Positions 26,590-35,591 are shown, numbered from the stretch's first letter. The stretch is DNA of 64,000 bases from Erythrobacter sp. YT30 (GCF_001542875.1 NZ_LMAF01000001.1:744001-808000); one strand, 5' to 3'. Program-made: numbers and translations. Notes: generated from the letters alone by a model not told the origin.

Positions 26590-26892
26590 TTACCGCTTGT
26601 CGTTCGAGTCGCTCTTGTAGGTTTCAAGCGGACGATCGCCCCAACCCAGCTTTGCTGCGCGCGGATTGATGCATTGATCCTGGCGATCGTTCATACAGAC
26701 ATCAATAATCTCGCCACCGATGCGGACCTTGGTCGCTTTGCCTTTGGCGTTGCGCTCGACGACCACCGGGGTCTCGGCCTTGGTCGATCCGTCGTTCATT
26801 GTCATCGTATCATTTTGTGAGAGCGCTGGTGCTGAGACACCCAGCACTGCGAGTGAGGCGGTGGTGATTACCGTTGGGATCAGGTTTTTCAA
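26590..26892 (-). CDS. Small exported protein of unknown function
   Basis: A 100-residue protein starting at a TTG that has GGAG six bases upstream. The first 25 residues form a signal peptide ending APALS-Q. The mature part contains KVRIGGEIIDVCMNDRQDQCINPRAAKLGWGDRPLETY, with two Cys eight apart that could form a disulfide. Similar C-terminal INPRAA...GxRPL endings occur in small sphingomonad proteins of unknown function, as I recall them. The terminator at 26539-26570 lies just downstream. Confidence 0.65.
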   Translation of the reverse strand: MKNLIPTVITTASLAVLGVSAPALSQNDTMTMNDGSTKAETPVVVERNAKGKATKVRIGGEIIDVCMNDRQDQCINPRAAKLGWGDRPLETYKSDSNDKR

Positions 26893-27061
26893 TTGTTGCT
26901 CCGTTCGTTCGGGTTTGGGTACGGGGCACTTATCCGCTCCCGCTCCCAATCGTTCCAAATCGGGCGGCGCGCTTGACGGTGATTGCAACGCCATCCGGTC
27001 GATAACGGGCAATTGCGCGCTTGCGGGCGACGGATGCGTTCCCTACTTGTTCGATTGATAC

Positions 27062-29365
27062 ATGACCAATGCCCCCGCCCCGCACTCCCATGATGATCAG
27101 GTCCCGCCTTACGCGGCGCGGCTCAATCCGCCGCAGCGCGAAGCCGTGCTGACAACCGAAGGCCCGGTGTTGATGCTGGCGGGCGCTGGCACTGGCAAGA
27201 CAGCAGCCCTAACAGCGCGCCTTGCGCATCTGGTGGCGACGCGGCGCGCCTGGCCCAGTGAAATCCTGTGTGTGACCTTCACCAATAAGGCCGCGCGCGA
27301 AATGCGGGAGCGTGTCGCGAGCCATTTGGGCGCACCGGGCGAAGGCATGCCGTGGCTCGGCACGTTTCATTCGATCTGCGCAAAGATGCTGCGCCGGCAT
27401 GCAGAGCTGGTTGGGTTGGAATCGAACTACACCATCATCGATACCGACGATCAGCTGCGGCTGCTCAAACAATTGATCGCGGACAATGATCTCGATGAAA
27501 AACGCTGGCCAGCGCGGCAATTGGCGGGGCTGATTGATCGCTGGAAAAACCGCGGCCTCAATCCGGCTGATCTCGATGCGGTCGAAAACGAATCCTACGC
27601 CAATGGTCGCGGCCAGGCGATGTATGGCCTCTATCAGGACCGGTTGAAGGCCCTCAATGCCTGCGATTTTGGCGATTTGATGCTGCATGTGCTGAACATT
27701 TTCCGAAAGCACACCGATGTGCTCGCCGAATACCAGCAGCGCTTCAAATACATTCTGGTCGACGAATATCAGGACACGAACGCGGTCCAGTATCTGTGGT
27801 TACGGCTGCTGGCCCAAACTCGCACGAATATCTGCGTGGTCGGCGATGACGACCAGTCAATCTATTCCTGGCGCGGGGCGGAAGTCGCCAATATCCTCCG
27901 TTTCGAAAAGGATTTTCCCGGCGCGCATGTCGTGCGGCTGGAGCAGAATTATCGCTCCACCCCGCATATTCTTGGTGCTGCCTCAGGATTGATCCAGGCC
28001 AACTCGGATCGTCATGACAAGACGCTGTGGACCGAAGTAAACGGCGGCGACAAGGTGCGGGTGGTTGGCGTGTGGGATGCTCCAGAAGAAGCCCGCCGCG
28101 TGGGCGAAGAGATCGAACGGCTGGAAGGCGAAGGCGCCCCGCTCGATCAGGTCGCCATCCTTGTGCGCGCGCAATATCAAACGCGCGAATTTGAAGACCG
28201 CTTTATCCAGATCGGTATCAACTACCGCATTATCGGCGGCTTTCGCTTCTATGAGCGCGCCGAAATTCGCGATGCACTCGCCTATTTACGTGTGATCGCG
28301 CAACCGCAGGATGATCTCGCTTTTGAGCGCATTTACAACCAGCCCAAACGCGGGCTGGGCTCCAAGACGCTTGAAAAGATGCACCAGCACGCGCGCAGGG
28401 TAGGCCTGCCGCTCGCGGCAGCGTCCTTGGAATTGGCCGACAGTGACGAATTGCCCAAGCGCGCCGCCAACACCATCGGCGGGCTGATGCGACAGTTTTT
28501 GAGCTGGCGTCAGGCTTCTGAGGAAATGACCCCTGCGGACCTTCTGCGGCTTGTGCTTGATGAGAGCGGGTACAACGACATGCTCGCTAATGATCGCTCT
28601 CCTGAAAGCGCAGGCCGGGCGGAAAACCTCTCCGAACTCGCCCGCGCGATGGAAGAATACGAGACGCTCGGCGATTTCCTCGAGCATGTCAGCCTCGTCA
28701 TGGACAATGATCGCGGTGACGAGGAAGAGACCGTCACCATAATGACGATCCACGCGGCAAAAGGCCTCGAATTCGATCACGTATTCTGCGTTGGCTGGGA
28801 AGAAGGCGTCTTCCCCTCCCAGCGCGCCATCGATGAAGGCGGTTTGGCGAGCCTCGAAGAAGAACGCCGCCTCGCCTATGTCGCAATCACCCGTGCCCGC
28901 AGGCGCTGCCATATCTATCACGCGGCAAACCGCCGCATTTACGGCCAATGGGTAAGCTCGATCCCCAGCCGTTTTATCGAGGAATTGCCCGAGGATCATA
29001 TCGAGCAGGAAACGACGATGACGGGCGGTGCATCGCTATGGCGGGCAAATTGGTCTGAAAACGAAGATCCCTTCGCCCACGTCGCCGCGCAGCGTCCGGG
29101 AAAAGCCGAAAAGCGCGGACCGGGATGGCAGCGCGCGATCTCGTCCGGCTACGAAACAAAACAGGTGCGCGTAAAAGAACCCGGCCGATCCGCGGCGAGC
29201 TTTGCCGCCCCACCCCGCCCCGACATCCGCATCGGCGCGATGGTTGAGCACGCGAAATTCGGCACAGGCTGCGTCATCGATCAGGAAGGCAACAAGCTGG
29301 AGATCGAATTTGAAAACCACGGCACGAAACGGGTGATCGATAGCTTTGTGAAGGTTGTTGACTAG
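27062..29365 (+). CDS. uvrD: UvrD/PcrA-type superfamily 1 DNA helicase
   Basis: A 767-residue 3'-5' helicase with Walker A GAGTGKT at 41-47, motif Ia (CVTFTNKAAREM), Walker B VDEYQDTN, motif III GDDDQSIYSWRGA, motif IV QNYRS, motif V TIMTIHAAKGLEFD and motif VI VAITRARRR. The C-terminal end (GAMVEHAKFGTGCVIDQEGNKLEIEF) is the Tudor-like domain that contacts RNA polymerase in PcrA/UvrD. It acts in nucleotide excision and mismatch repair. I found no LexA box of the GTTC-N7-GTTC form in its upstream bases. Confidence 0.94.
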   Translation: MTNAPAPHSHDDQVPPYAARLNPPQREAVLTTEGPVLMLAGAGTGKTAALTARLAHLVATRRAWPSEILCVTFTNKAAREMRERVASHLGAPGEGMPWLGTFHSICAKMLRRHAELVGLESNYTIIDTDDQLRLLKQLIADNDLDEKRWPARQLAGLIDRWKNRGLNPADLDAVENESYANGRGQAMYGLYQDRLKALNACDFGDLMLHVLNIFRKHTDVLAEYQQRFKYILVDEYQDTNAVQYLWLRLLAQTRTNICVVGDDDQSIYSWRGAEVANILRFEKDFPGAHVVRLEQNYRSTPHILGAASGLIQANSDRHDKTLWTEVNGGDKVRVVGVWDAPEEARRVGEEIERLEGEGAPLDQVAILVRAQYQTREFEDRFIQIGINYRIIGGFRFYERAEIRDALAYLRVIAQPQDDLAFERIYNQPKRGLGSKTLEKMHQHARRVGLPLAAASLELADSDELPKRAANTIGGLMRQFLSWRQASEEMTPADLLRLVLDESGYNDMLANDRSPESAGRAENLSELARAMEEYETLGDFLEHVSLVMDNDRGDEEETVTIMTIHAAKGLEFDHVFCVGWEEGVFPSQRAIDEGGLASLEEERRLAYVAITRARRRCHIYHAANRRIYGQWVSSIPSRFIEELPEDHIEQETTMTGGASLWRANWSENEDPFAHVAAQRPGKAEKRGPGWQRAISSGYETKQVRVKEPGRSAASFAAPPRPDIRIGAMVEHAKFGTGCVIDQEGNKLEIEFENHGTKRVIDSFVKVVD

Positions 29366-29376
29366 CTTGCGCCCAA

Positions 29377-29411
29377 GAGGCGACGATTGCGTTCAATCGC
29401 CGCCTCATTTT
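29377..29411 (+). terminator. Rho-independent terminator after uvrD
   Basis: GAGGCG-A-CGATTG and CAATCG-C-CGCCTC form a 12-bp stem with a single A/C mismatch and a CGTT loop, followed by ATTTT. It begins 12 bases after the uvrD stop. On the other strand it lies just past the urcA-family gene and may also stop that transcript. Confidence 0.75.
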
Positions 29412-29434
29412 GGAATGAGGGTAATGGGAATGAA

Positions 29435-29758
29435 TCAACCGCGGTACTCAATTTCGAAATTCGACGCGATTGCTACATTTCCTCCCCTGATTTCGCTCAA
29501 CAGCATTCGTGCCTGACGCCGCAATGTCCGCCTGCATTTTCGCGCCCGGTAAATCTGGGTCACAGATCTGAATCCAACCGGGCCACACACTCTATTGATT
29601 GCGCCATTGAGGCGGCCTTTTAGAGTTTCGATGCCCTTTTCATTCGATAGGTTGAGGTCGGCATGTTCAACACTGACAGTAACTTGTTCGGCTACAACCG
29701 GAGTTGAAACAAAGGCGAGCGTCAGTGCCGAAAGGAAGAGCTTCAAGTTCGTATTCAT
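29435..29758 (-). CDS. UrcA family protein
   Basis: A 107-residue exported protein: signal peptide ending VVA-E, then VSVEHADLNLSNEKGIETLKGRLNGAINRVCG, which matches the UrcA-family core (DLNLS...G...L..RI..A...VCG), with a second Cys in the C-terminal helix (ARKCRRTL). The family is widespread in Sphingomonadales and Caulobacterales; function is unknown. It is divergent from the LuxR-type regulator gene, and the 206 bases between them hold a perfect palindrome. Confidence 0.82.
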   Translation of the reverse strand: MNTNLKLFLSALTLAFVSTPVVAEQVTVSVEHADLNLSNEKGIETLKGRLNGAINRVCGPVGFRSVTQIYRARKCRRTLRRQARMLLSEIRGGNVAIASNFEIEYRG

Positions 29759-29832
29759 TACAAATCTCCATACTTGGTTCCAATCACCCCCCCAAGCCGG
29801 GAAGCTGATTTGAAGGCTATGGCGATTCGGGA

Positions 29833-29850
29833 TTCGTCACATCGGACGAA
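29833..29850. promoter_or_regulatory. Palindromic candidate operator between urcA-like gene and LuxR-type gene
   Basis: TTCGTC-ACATCG-GACGAA is a perfect 6+6 inverted repeat with a 6-base spacer. It lies 75 bases before the urcA-family ATG and 114 bases before the chosen start of the regulator gene. An 18-bp dyad of this size suits a LuxR/FixJ-type homodimer, and the adjacent regulator is the obvious candidate to bind it. This is inference from symmetry and position. Confidence 0.4.
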
Positions 29851-29964
29851 CGTCTGATGCCGTCCAGAGTCAGAAACTTAAGCTGAAAGATGCAGCCGAG
29901 GCCCAGTTCTGGTATCTTTCAAAAGAGTGTCCTCCACAGGCCTCAATCGAGCAGTGGGAACGAA

Positions 29965-31056
29965 ATGACCGAATTTGCCACATTCACGCGGGCGGTATCG
30001 GCAATTTACGATGCCGCAGTGGAACCTGATCTCTGGGACCAGGCTCTTGTCTCGATTGCGGAAGCAATGTCGGCGAGCCAGTCGGCACTCATGGTGCTGA
30101 ACGGTGGTCGTCTAGTGGCCGGAATTATGCCTTTGATGGACCCTGAAGACCTTCAAACATATGCCGAAATTCAGCAACATACTGCAAAGCAAAGCTCCAT
30201 TGAGACACCTGCAACCGCCGCTTTGGGCAAAGTTGTAGGAATTGACGATCCGCGCGCGAGGGAAAACTTCACAAAGAGCACCGAATTCAAAGAATGGTGG
30301 ACTGAACACGATCTGGGGATCGGAGCGCTGTTTGCAAATGTCTCGTTTGGAGGCTCCCGGCTCGCTCAGATTGGACTCTATAGACCCCAAGAATCAGGAT
30401 TTACTTCCGATGATCGCACAAAGTTCGCACAGCTTTGCGAGCATGTAGTCAGAGCGAGCCAGATCCAGCAGCGCTTTAGATTAGGAAGCGCCAAGGCAAA
30501 CATGTCCAGAGACTTTGGGCATGCAGGCTTTATCACCGTCGACGAAGATTACACACTTCTTGGCGAAGACGGCGAAGTCGCTGAGATGCTTCATCGCATT
30601 GGCTTAGTATCAACATCTGCCTCAGGCGTCCGGAAAATATCTAGAAATGACCCACTCTGTCGACTGATCGATGAAACCCGGCCGCCGAAGTATTCAGGTG
30701 GCTCATGTTGCATTTCAACGGAAAGTGGGGAGTCGTTGTGGGTTGATGTCATCCCGGTCAGGCCGGGCGACAATCGCAAAAGGGACTTGCTGAACTTCGA
30801 AAAGCCAATTGCGCTTCTACAATTGTCTATACCTAACAAGCGGATCGATTTGAGGCTGAAAGGACTTGCTGTGGAATTCGGGCTAACTCCAGCAGAAGAG
30901 GCCGTTGCTATGGAGATCATCAAAGGAGATGGCAGGGCCGCAACGGCACGACGTTTGTCAATTTCAGAAAGCACAGTTCGCAGCCATTTAACCGTGATAT
31001 TCGAGAAACTCGGAATTCATCGTCAGTCTGAACTGGTTCGATTGCTTGCAGGCTGA
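29965..31056 (+). CDS. LuxR-type (FixJ/NarL HTH) transcriptional regulator
   Basis: A 363-residue protein whose last 65 residues are a GerE/LuxR helix-turn-helix (FGLTPAEEAVAMEIIKGDGRAATARRLSISESTVRSHLTVIFEKLGIHRQSELVRLL). The N-terminal about 290 residues begin FTRAVSAIYDAAVEPDLWDQALVSIAEAM, a sensor-like lead seen in many sphingomonad LuxR-type regulators. It is not an acyl-homoserine-lactone domain that I recognise. The start ATG at 29965 follows GTGGGAA; the frame is open 75 bases farther up. The gene is visibly less GC-rich than its neighbours. Confidence 0.8.
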   Translation: MTEFATFTRAVSAIYDAAVEPDLWDQALVSIAEAMSASQSALMVLNGGRLVAGIMPLMDPEDLQTYAEIQQHTAKQSSIETPATAALGKVVGIDDPRARENFTKSTEFKEWWTEHDLGIGALFANVSFGGSRLAQIGLYRPQESGFTSDDRTKFAQLCEHVVRASQIQQRFRLGSAKANMSRDFGHAGFITVDEDYTLLGEDGEVAEMLHRIGLVSTSASGVRKISRNDPLCRLIDETRPPKYSGGSCCISTESGESLWVDVIPVRPGDNRKRDLLNFEKPIALLQLSIPNKRIDLRLKGLAVEFGLTPAEEAVAMEIIKGDGRAATARRLSISESTVRSHLTVIFEKLGIHRQSELVRLLAG

Positions 31057-31085
31057 TTTGCTACCGACCGAACACCGGAAGGTTA

Positions 31086-31742
31086 CTAGGCTGAAACCGC
31101 CACCCAAATCGCGACAAGAAACGCCGTTCCACCAAGCGTCCCGAATGTGTGCCAGATCGGATAGCGGAACACCATTTCCTTGCGCCGGTAGAATTGCGTG
31201 CCGATGGTGTAGAATGTTCCGCCCAAGACAATCGCGATGGTCGAAAACAGCGGGAGCTCGCTCCAAAAGCTTGGCAAGGCGATAAGCGCGAAACCGCCAA
31301 GGCCAAGATAGGACATCAGCGACCAGCGCGAATCCAGATTTGACGTGTTCAATTTGACTGCAAAACCCGCAATCGCGCAAATCCAGATCAGCACCAGCAC
31401 CGAATAGGCATAGTCGGTCCCTGCCCTCACAAGCAGCGGGGTGAATGTGCCTGCTATCACCACGTAAATCGCGGCATGATCCCACTTTCGCAATGATCCG
31501 CGCCATTGATGACGAGGCAGAAGGTGGTAGGCGAAGGAAATGCTGATCGAGAAAATTGCACCAAATGCGTAGACGAGGATGGCGATGAGCAAGAGGGGAT
31601 CACCCCGCTCTGTACCGCGCATCATCAAGAAGCCGCACGCAGTCGCAAAACCGACGAGGCTGACCGCATGGATGGCGAAATCCGCGCGGCGTTCCGCAGC
31701 GGTTTTGCTCGGAAAGGTCGGGGAATGATCAGTGGGTTGCAT
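31086..31742 (-). CDS. Hemolysin III / PAQR family membrane protein
   Basis: A 218-residue protein with about seven membrane helices. FAYHLLPRHQWRGSLRKWDHAAIYVVIAGTFTPLL contains the conserved Ser/Asp/His set of the hemolysin III (YqfA/PAQR) family, whose members bind a metal and may act as lipid hydrolases. The last metal ligand is seen near the C-terminus in RYPIWHTFGTLGG. The name hemolysin is historical; no toxin role is implied here. It is convergent with the LuxR-type gene. Confidence 0.85.
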   Translation of the reverse strand: MQPTDHSPTFPSKTAAERRADFAIHAVSLVGFATACGFLMMRGTERGDPLLLIAILVYAFGAIFSISISFAYHLLPRHQWRGSLRKWDHAAIYVVIAGTFTPLLVRAGTDYAYSVLVLIWICAIAGFAVKLNTSNLDSRWSLMSYLGLGGFALIALPSFWSELPLFSTIAIVLGGTFYTIGTQFYRRKEMVFRYPIWHTFGTLGGTAFLVAIWVAVSA

Positions 31743-31797
31743 CGAGAAGCCGCCGACCCTCTTTATGCGAAACTTTCAGGTAGGGCCGGGTTAGCGT

Positions 31798-33156
31798 TCA
31801 ACCAAAACCTACGTCGAGGAAGCCCGGGCGCGGGCCATTCCATTCGCCTGCCGGGACGGGCTCGTTGTCTTCTTCGCGATCGCGGCGGGAGCGGGCTTTA
31901 CGCTCTGGTTTTTCGCTGCGAGGGCTGCGTTCGCGGCTTTGCTTTTTGGACTGCTTTTTGGGCTTTTCTTCGCGAGAGGTATCTTTCGCGCCTTCCTGCG
32001 GCTCTGCCTCATCGCCCGGTTCAGCAAGTTCAACACGAACATCGTCCTTGCCGAACACTTTCACTTTGGCGCCGGTTAGCTTCTCGACATTGGCAATGGC
32101 CTCGGCATCTTCATCGGTGACGAAGGTAAATGCGCGGCCCTTCGCCCCTGCCCTGCCGGTGCGGCCAATGCGGTGAACATAATCATCCGGGTGCCAGGGT
32201 GTGTCGAAATTGAAGACGTGGCTGACGCCTTTGATGTCGAGCCCGCGCGCTGCAACATCGGACGCAACCAGAATGTTCACATCACCGGCCTTAAATCGAT
32301 CAAGCTCCTTAAGGCGCGAGTTCTGATCCATGTCGCCATGGATCTCACCACTCGCAAAGCCGTGACGCTGGAGGCTCTTGTTAAGCTCGCGAACTGTCGT
32401 TTTGCGGTTTGCAAAGATGATTGCCGTTTCAACTTGGTCATGAGCAAGTAGCCAGCGCAGCGTCTCGCGCTTTTTGCGGGAATGCACCGGCACTTTGAAC
32501 GCGGTGATGTCCTTGTTGGTCGTCGCCGCGCGCGCTGTTTCGATCCGCTTCGGACTGGAAAGGAATTGCTTTGCCAGCTTCTCAATCGGCGGCGGCATGG
32601 TGGCCGAGAAAAGCATGGTTTGCCGCGTTTCGGGCAGTTTGGAGCAGATGAATTCGATATCGGGAATAAAGCCCATATCGAGCATCCGGTCCGCCTCATC
32701 GATGACCAACAGCTCGCAGCCGGAAAGCAAGATCTTGCCCCGCTCAAACAGGTCCATCAATCGGCCTGGCGTCGCGATCAGGACGTCGACACCTTCATCC
32801 AGCGCTTTCAATTGATCGCCCATCTGCACACCGCCGATTAGCAGTGCCATTTTTAGATCATGGTTTTTGCCGTACTTTTCAAAATTCTCGGCAACCTGCG
32901 CGGCCAATTCGCGCGTCGGCTCCAGAATAAGCGAGCGCGGCATCAATGCGCGCCTGCGCCCGGCCGCCATCACATCAATCATCGGGAGCACAAAGCTCGC
33001 CGTTTTGCCCGTACCCGTCTGCGCGATCCCGATCATATCCTTCATCATCAGGATGGCGGGGATAGCCTCAGCCTGGATCGCGGTCGGCTCTTCATAGCCC
33101 GCATCCTCGACGGCTTTCAGCAATTCAGGGGACAGGCCGAGATCGGCAAATTTCAT
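31798..33156 (-). CDS. rhlE: DEAD-box RNA helicase, RhlE type
   Basis: A 452-residue helicase with all DEAD-box motifs: Q motif (FADLGLSPELLKAVEDAGYEEPTAIQ split over the N-terminus), AQTGTGKT, PTRELAAQ, TPGRL, DEAD, SAT, and HRIGRTGRAG. After the second RecA fold comes a basic, Lys/Arg/Glu-rich tail of about 75 residues (KKQSKKQSRERSPRSEKPERK) expected to bind RNA. RhlE proteins act in ribosome assembly and RNA decay, often at low temperature. A leader palindrome lies just upstream. Confidence 0.92.
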   Translation of the reverse strand: MKFADLGLSPELLKAVEDAGYEEPTAIQAEAIPAILMMKDMIGIAQTGTGKTASFVLPMIDVMAAGRRRALMPRSLILEPTRELAAQVAENFEKYGKNHDLKMALLIGGVQMGDQLKALDEGVDVLIATPGRLMDLFERGKILLSGCELLVIDEADRMLDMGFIPDIEFICSKLPETRQTMLFSATMPPPIEKLAKQFLSSPKRIETARAATTNKDITAFKVPVHSRKKRETLRWLLAHDQVETAIIFANRKTTVRELNKSLQRHGFASGEIHGDMDQNSRLKELDRFKAGDVNILVASDVAARGLDIKGVSHVFNFDTPWHPDDYVHRIGRTGRAGAKGRAFTFVTDEDAEAIANVEKLTGAKVKVFGKDDVRVELAEPGDEAEPQEGAKDTSREEKPKKQSKKQSRERSPRSEKPERKARSRRDREEDNEPVPAGEWNGPRPGFLDVGFG

Positions 33157-33181
33157 GCAGCAACATCAATCTTTGAAAAGG

Positions 33182-33212
33182 CGATCACCTGTCCAGCAAT
33201 GGCCGGTGATCG
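33182..33212 (-). promoter_or_regulatory. Inverted repeat in the rhlE leader
   Basis: CGATCACC and GGTGATCG are perfect 8-base complements with a 15-base loop, ending 26 bases before the rhlE ATG. It would form a stem in the 5' untranslated RNA or act as an operator. There is no T tract, so a terminator is unlikely. Confidence 0.4.
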
Positions 33213-33359
33213 GGATGAAGCAGCGATGCATTTGGCAAAGCTGTAAGATCGAAAACGCAAAGCGTCTCCAATTGCGGCGCGTCTAGTCGCAAAATGGCGT
33301 AAAAGTCAAGGATTCGCGCTGCATTGCAACATGGCGCACAGCGAACGGGTTGCGCTCGA

Positions 33360-33944
33360 TTACTCGGTCACCGCGACCAATTGCCGCATGCGCTCAACTT
33401 CGCATTTCACACCATTGCGCGAATGCAAGCGATCACGCTTCACGCACAGCTTACCATCCTTGTTCTTCTCGATGTAAAAACCGGAGTAGAAATCGCGCGC
33501 GCGGCACGCCTTTTCGAGGTTGATCGTGATGATCTTTTTGTCGCGCAGGAACAGCAAAAGACGATTGCCGCTGCCGGTCTGAACCCCCGCAATACCCTCC
33601 ACCGCGAGACATTTGTCCGTCTTCTTCTCGACATAGCGCGCATTGAGCGACTGACGGGGCAATCGGTTCAACAGGCTGTCGCTGTTGCTGGCACGCTGCG
33701 GAGATATGCGAATGATGACCCGTTGTTCAATCCGGGTTTGCGCCTGTCGCCAAGTGCGATGTACGCGCAATTCGCGAAGCGGGCTGCCGGTTTGCTCTGT
33801 TGCGGGATAGGTCGCGTTCAAAGTGGAAGCGGCCTCTCGCGCGCTTTGTGTACCGGTCCCTGTCTCATTAACCGACGCACCACTCACCCCAAGCGCTGGC
33901 ATGAGCAGCACCGCAGGCGCAGCAAGAGTAAGCAGGCTCGGCAT
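33360..33944 (-). CDS. Exported protein of unknown function
   Basis: A 194-residue protein with an N-terminal signal peptide (LLTLAAPAVLLMPALGVSGA). The mature part is basic and has four Cys (DKCLAV, KACRAR, KLCVKR, VKCEVE), spaced so that two disulfides are possible, and a repeated theme of short beta-strands (RLLLFLRDKKIITINLEKA, YIEKNKDGKLCV). I do not recognise the family. It lies 203 bases upstream of rhlE on the same strand and is divergent from the FAD-linked dehydrogenase gene. Confidence 0.65.
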   Translation of the reverse strand: MPSLLTLAAPAVLLMPALGVSGASVNETGTGTQSAREAASTLNATYPATEQTGSPLRELRVHRTWRQAQTRIEQRVIIRISPQRASNSDSLLNRLPRQSLNARYVEKKTDKCLAVEGIAGVQTGSGNRLLLFLRDKKIITINLEKACRARDFYSGFYIEKNKDGKLCVKRDRLHSRNGVKCEVERMRQLVAVTE

Positions 33945-34046
33945 GGTAAAGGGGGGACCCTCCTAAGCTCCCGATATCGTTGTCAGGCCCGTGGGCGACT
34001 TGCTGTCCCTAGAGAAAAGGGTTGAACGACGGCTTAACTGTACGGT

Positions 34047-34065
34047 CAGACGTTGCAAGCGTCTG
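34047..34065. promoter_or_regulatory. Palindrome upstream of the FAD-linked dehydrogenase gene
   Basis: CAGACG-TTGCAAG-CGTCTG is a perfect inverted repeat 38 bases before the ATG at 34104. Position and size suit an operator for a dimeric regulator, but it could equally be a small RNA stem. No regulator gene is adjacent. Confidence 0.3.
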
Positions 34066-34103
34066 GTCAAAACGCGTTCGATTGTGGCATAGGCGCAACA
34101 ATT

Positions 34104-35591
34104 ATGGCAACGAGCACAATTGTGAATAGCGATGCGGCCGACCGTCCGGATACCGGGCGCGATGATGCGGCGTTTTTGCAGCAGGTTTCAGATCTTTTGG
34201 GGCCTAAAGGCTTCACCGCCGAGGCAGATGCACTTGAACCTTGGCTCACCGATTGGCGCGGACGCTACACCGGCTCGGCATTGGGCCTCGCCTCGCCTGC
34301 CTCCACACGGGAAGTCGCCGATCTCGTCGCCCTGTGCGCGCGTTACCGTATTCCTGTCGTGGCCCAGGGCGGCAATAGCGGCATGGTGGGCGGCGCGACC
34401 CCGGATACAAGCGGCAAATCATTGCTCCTGTCCTTGCGGCGTATGAACCAGATCCGTTCGATCGACGCGACATCAGGACAGGCCGTTTGCGATGCGGGTG
34501 TCATACTGCAAACCTTTCAAGAAGCGGCCGAGGAGAACGGATTGCGTTTCCCGCTGACTTTGGGAGGGCGCGGCTCAGCAACGATTGGGGGGCTCATATC
34601 GACCAATGCGGGCGGCACACAGGTGCTGCGCCACGGCACGATGCGCGCGCAGGTCCTGGGACTTGAGGGTGTCCTTGCCGATGGTCAGATATTCAATGGC
34701 CTCACACCCCTAAAAAAGGACAATCGCGGCTTTGATCTCAAACAATTACTGATCGGATCGGAAGGCACATTGGGCATTGTGACTGCCGCGACACTGCGCC
34801 TGCTTCCCGCCCCCACCGCGCGAGCAACAGCGTGGATCGGTCTGCCGGGCATCAAAGAGGCACGCGCGCTGCTGCGTCATGTTGAGAGTGCACTCGGCGA
34901 CACGCTGGAAGGCTTTGAAGTCGTCCCCGCCCATTGCCTCGACAGTGTGCTGGCGCATTTGCCCGATAGCCGCTCGCCTCTCAGCGAACGGCATGAATGG
35001 AATGCGCTTGTCGAATGCGTCGCGACCACGGGTGATGATGCGGCACTGCGCGGGCGATTGGAGATCGCGCTAGGCGAAGCGTTGGAGCGCGGATTGCTGG
35101 CAGATGCCGTCATCGCATCTAGCGAGAAACAAGCGGACACGTTCTGGCATTTGCGAGACTCAATCTCAGCTGCAGAGCGCGCGCTGGGCCCCGCGATGCA
35201 GCACGATATATCTGTACCGGTCGAGAAAATGCCCGAATTCATCCTGTCCGCGATCCCCTCCATCGAAGGAGAATTCCCCGGCACGCGCGGCGTCGCTTTC
35301 GGTCATCTGGGCGATGGCAACGTGCATTTTCACATTCTCGCGCCGCCAGGAGCCGTTCGCGGGGAGTGGGAAGAAACGGAAGGCAAGAAAGTCAGCGCGC
35401 GCGTTCACGATCTCGTCACTGATTGGGGCGGCTCCATCAGCGCTGAACACGGCATCGGGCAAATGAAAGTGGATGAGCTTGGCCGCCTTGGCGATCCGAC
35501 TTCCTTGTCAATGATGCGCCAGGTCAAACAGGCGCTTGATCCTCTCAACATCCTCAATCCTGGCAAACTGGTGCCTCTCACCCACAACTAG
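34104..35591 (+). CDS. FAD-linked 2-hydroxyacid dehydrogenase (D-2-hydroxyglutarate/D-lactate type)
   Basis: A 495-residue flavoenzyme with a PCMH-type FAD domain (VVAQGGNSGMVGGATP, LTLGGRGSATIGGLISTNAGGTQVLRHGTMRAQVLG, LLIGSEGTLGIVTAATLRLLP) and the FAD-oxidase C-terminal domain with metal/substrate motifs FGHLGDGNVHFH and EHGIGQMK. This is the layout of D-2-hydroxyglutarate dehydrogenase, D-lactate dehydrogenase and GlcD; D-2-hydroxyglutarate is my best guess. ATG 34104 was preferred to the in-frame start at 34053, which would place the palindrome inside the gene. Confidence 0.87.
   Translation: MATSTIVNSDAADRPDTGRDDAAFLQQVSDLLGPKGFTAEADALEPWLTDWRGRYTGSALGLASPASTREVADLVALCARYRIPVVAQGGNSGMVGGATPDTSGKSLLLSLRRMNQIRSIDATSGQAVCDAGVILQTFQEAAEENGLRFPLTLGGRGSATIGGLISTNAGGTQVLRHGTMRAQVLGLEGVLADGQIFNGLTPLKKDNRGFDLKQLLIGSEGTLGIVTAATLRLLPAPTARATAWIGLPGIKEARALLRHVESALGDTLEGFEVVPAHCLDSVLAHLPDSRSPLSERHEWNALVECVATTGDDAALRGRLEIALGEALERGLLADAVIASSEKQADTFWHLRDSISAAERALGPAMQHDISVPVEKMPEFILSAIPSIEGEFPGTRGVAFGHLGDGNVHFHILAPPGAVRGEWEETEGKKVSARVHDLVTDWGGSISAEHGIGQMKVDELGRLGDPTSLSMMRQVKQALDPLNILNPGKLVPLTHN

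Noticed and set aside
26893-27061. LexA box upstream of the UvrD-type helicase gene
   Set aside because: GTTC occurs in the region (GTTCGTTCGG, GTTCGATTG), but never as two copies with a 7-base gap, so no SOS control is claimed.
29965-31056. Quorum-sensing LuxR with a partner luxI
   Set aside because: Only the C-terminal helix-turn-helix is LuxR-like. The N-terminal part does not show the autoinducer domain motifs and no synthase gene is nearby.
31086-31742. Toxin/hemolysin role for the hemolysin III family gene
   Set aside because: The family name is historical. The sequence shows a PAQR-type seven-helix membrane protein, not an exported toxin.
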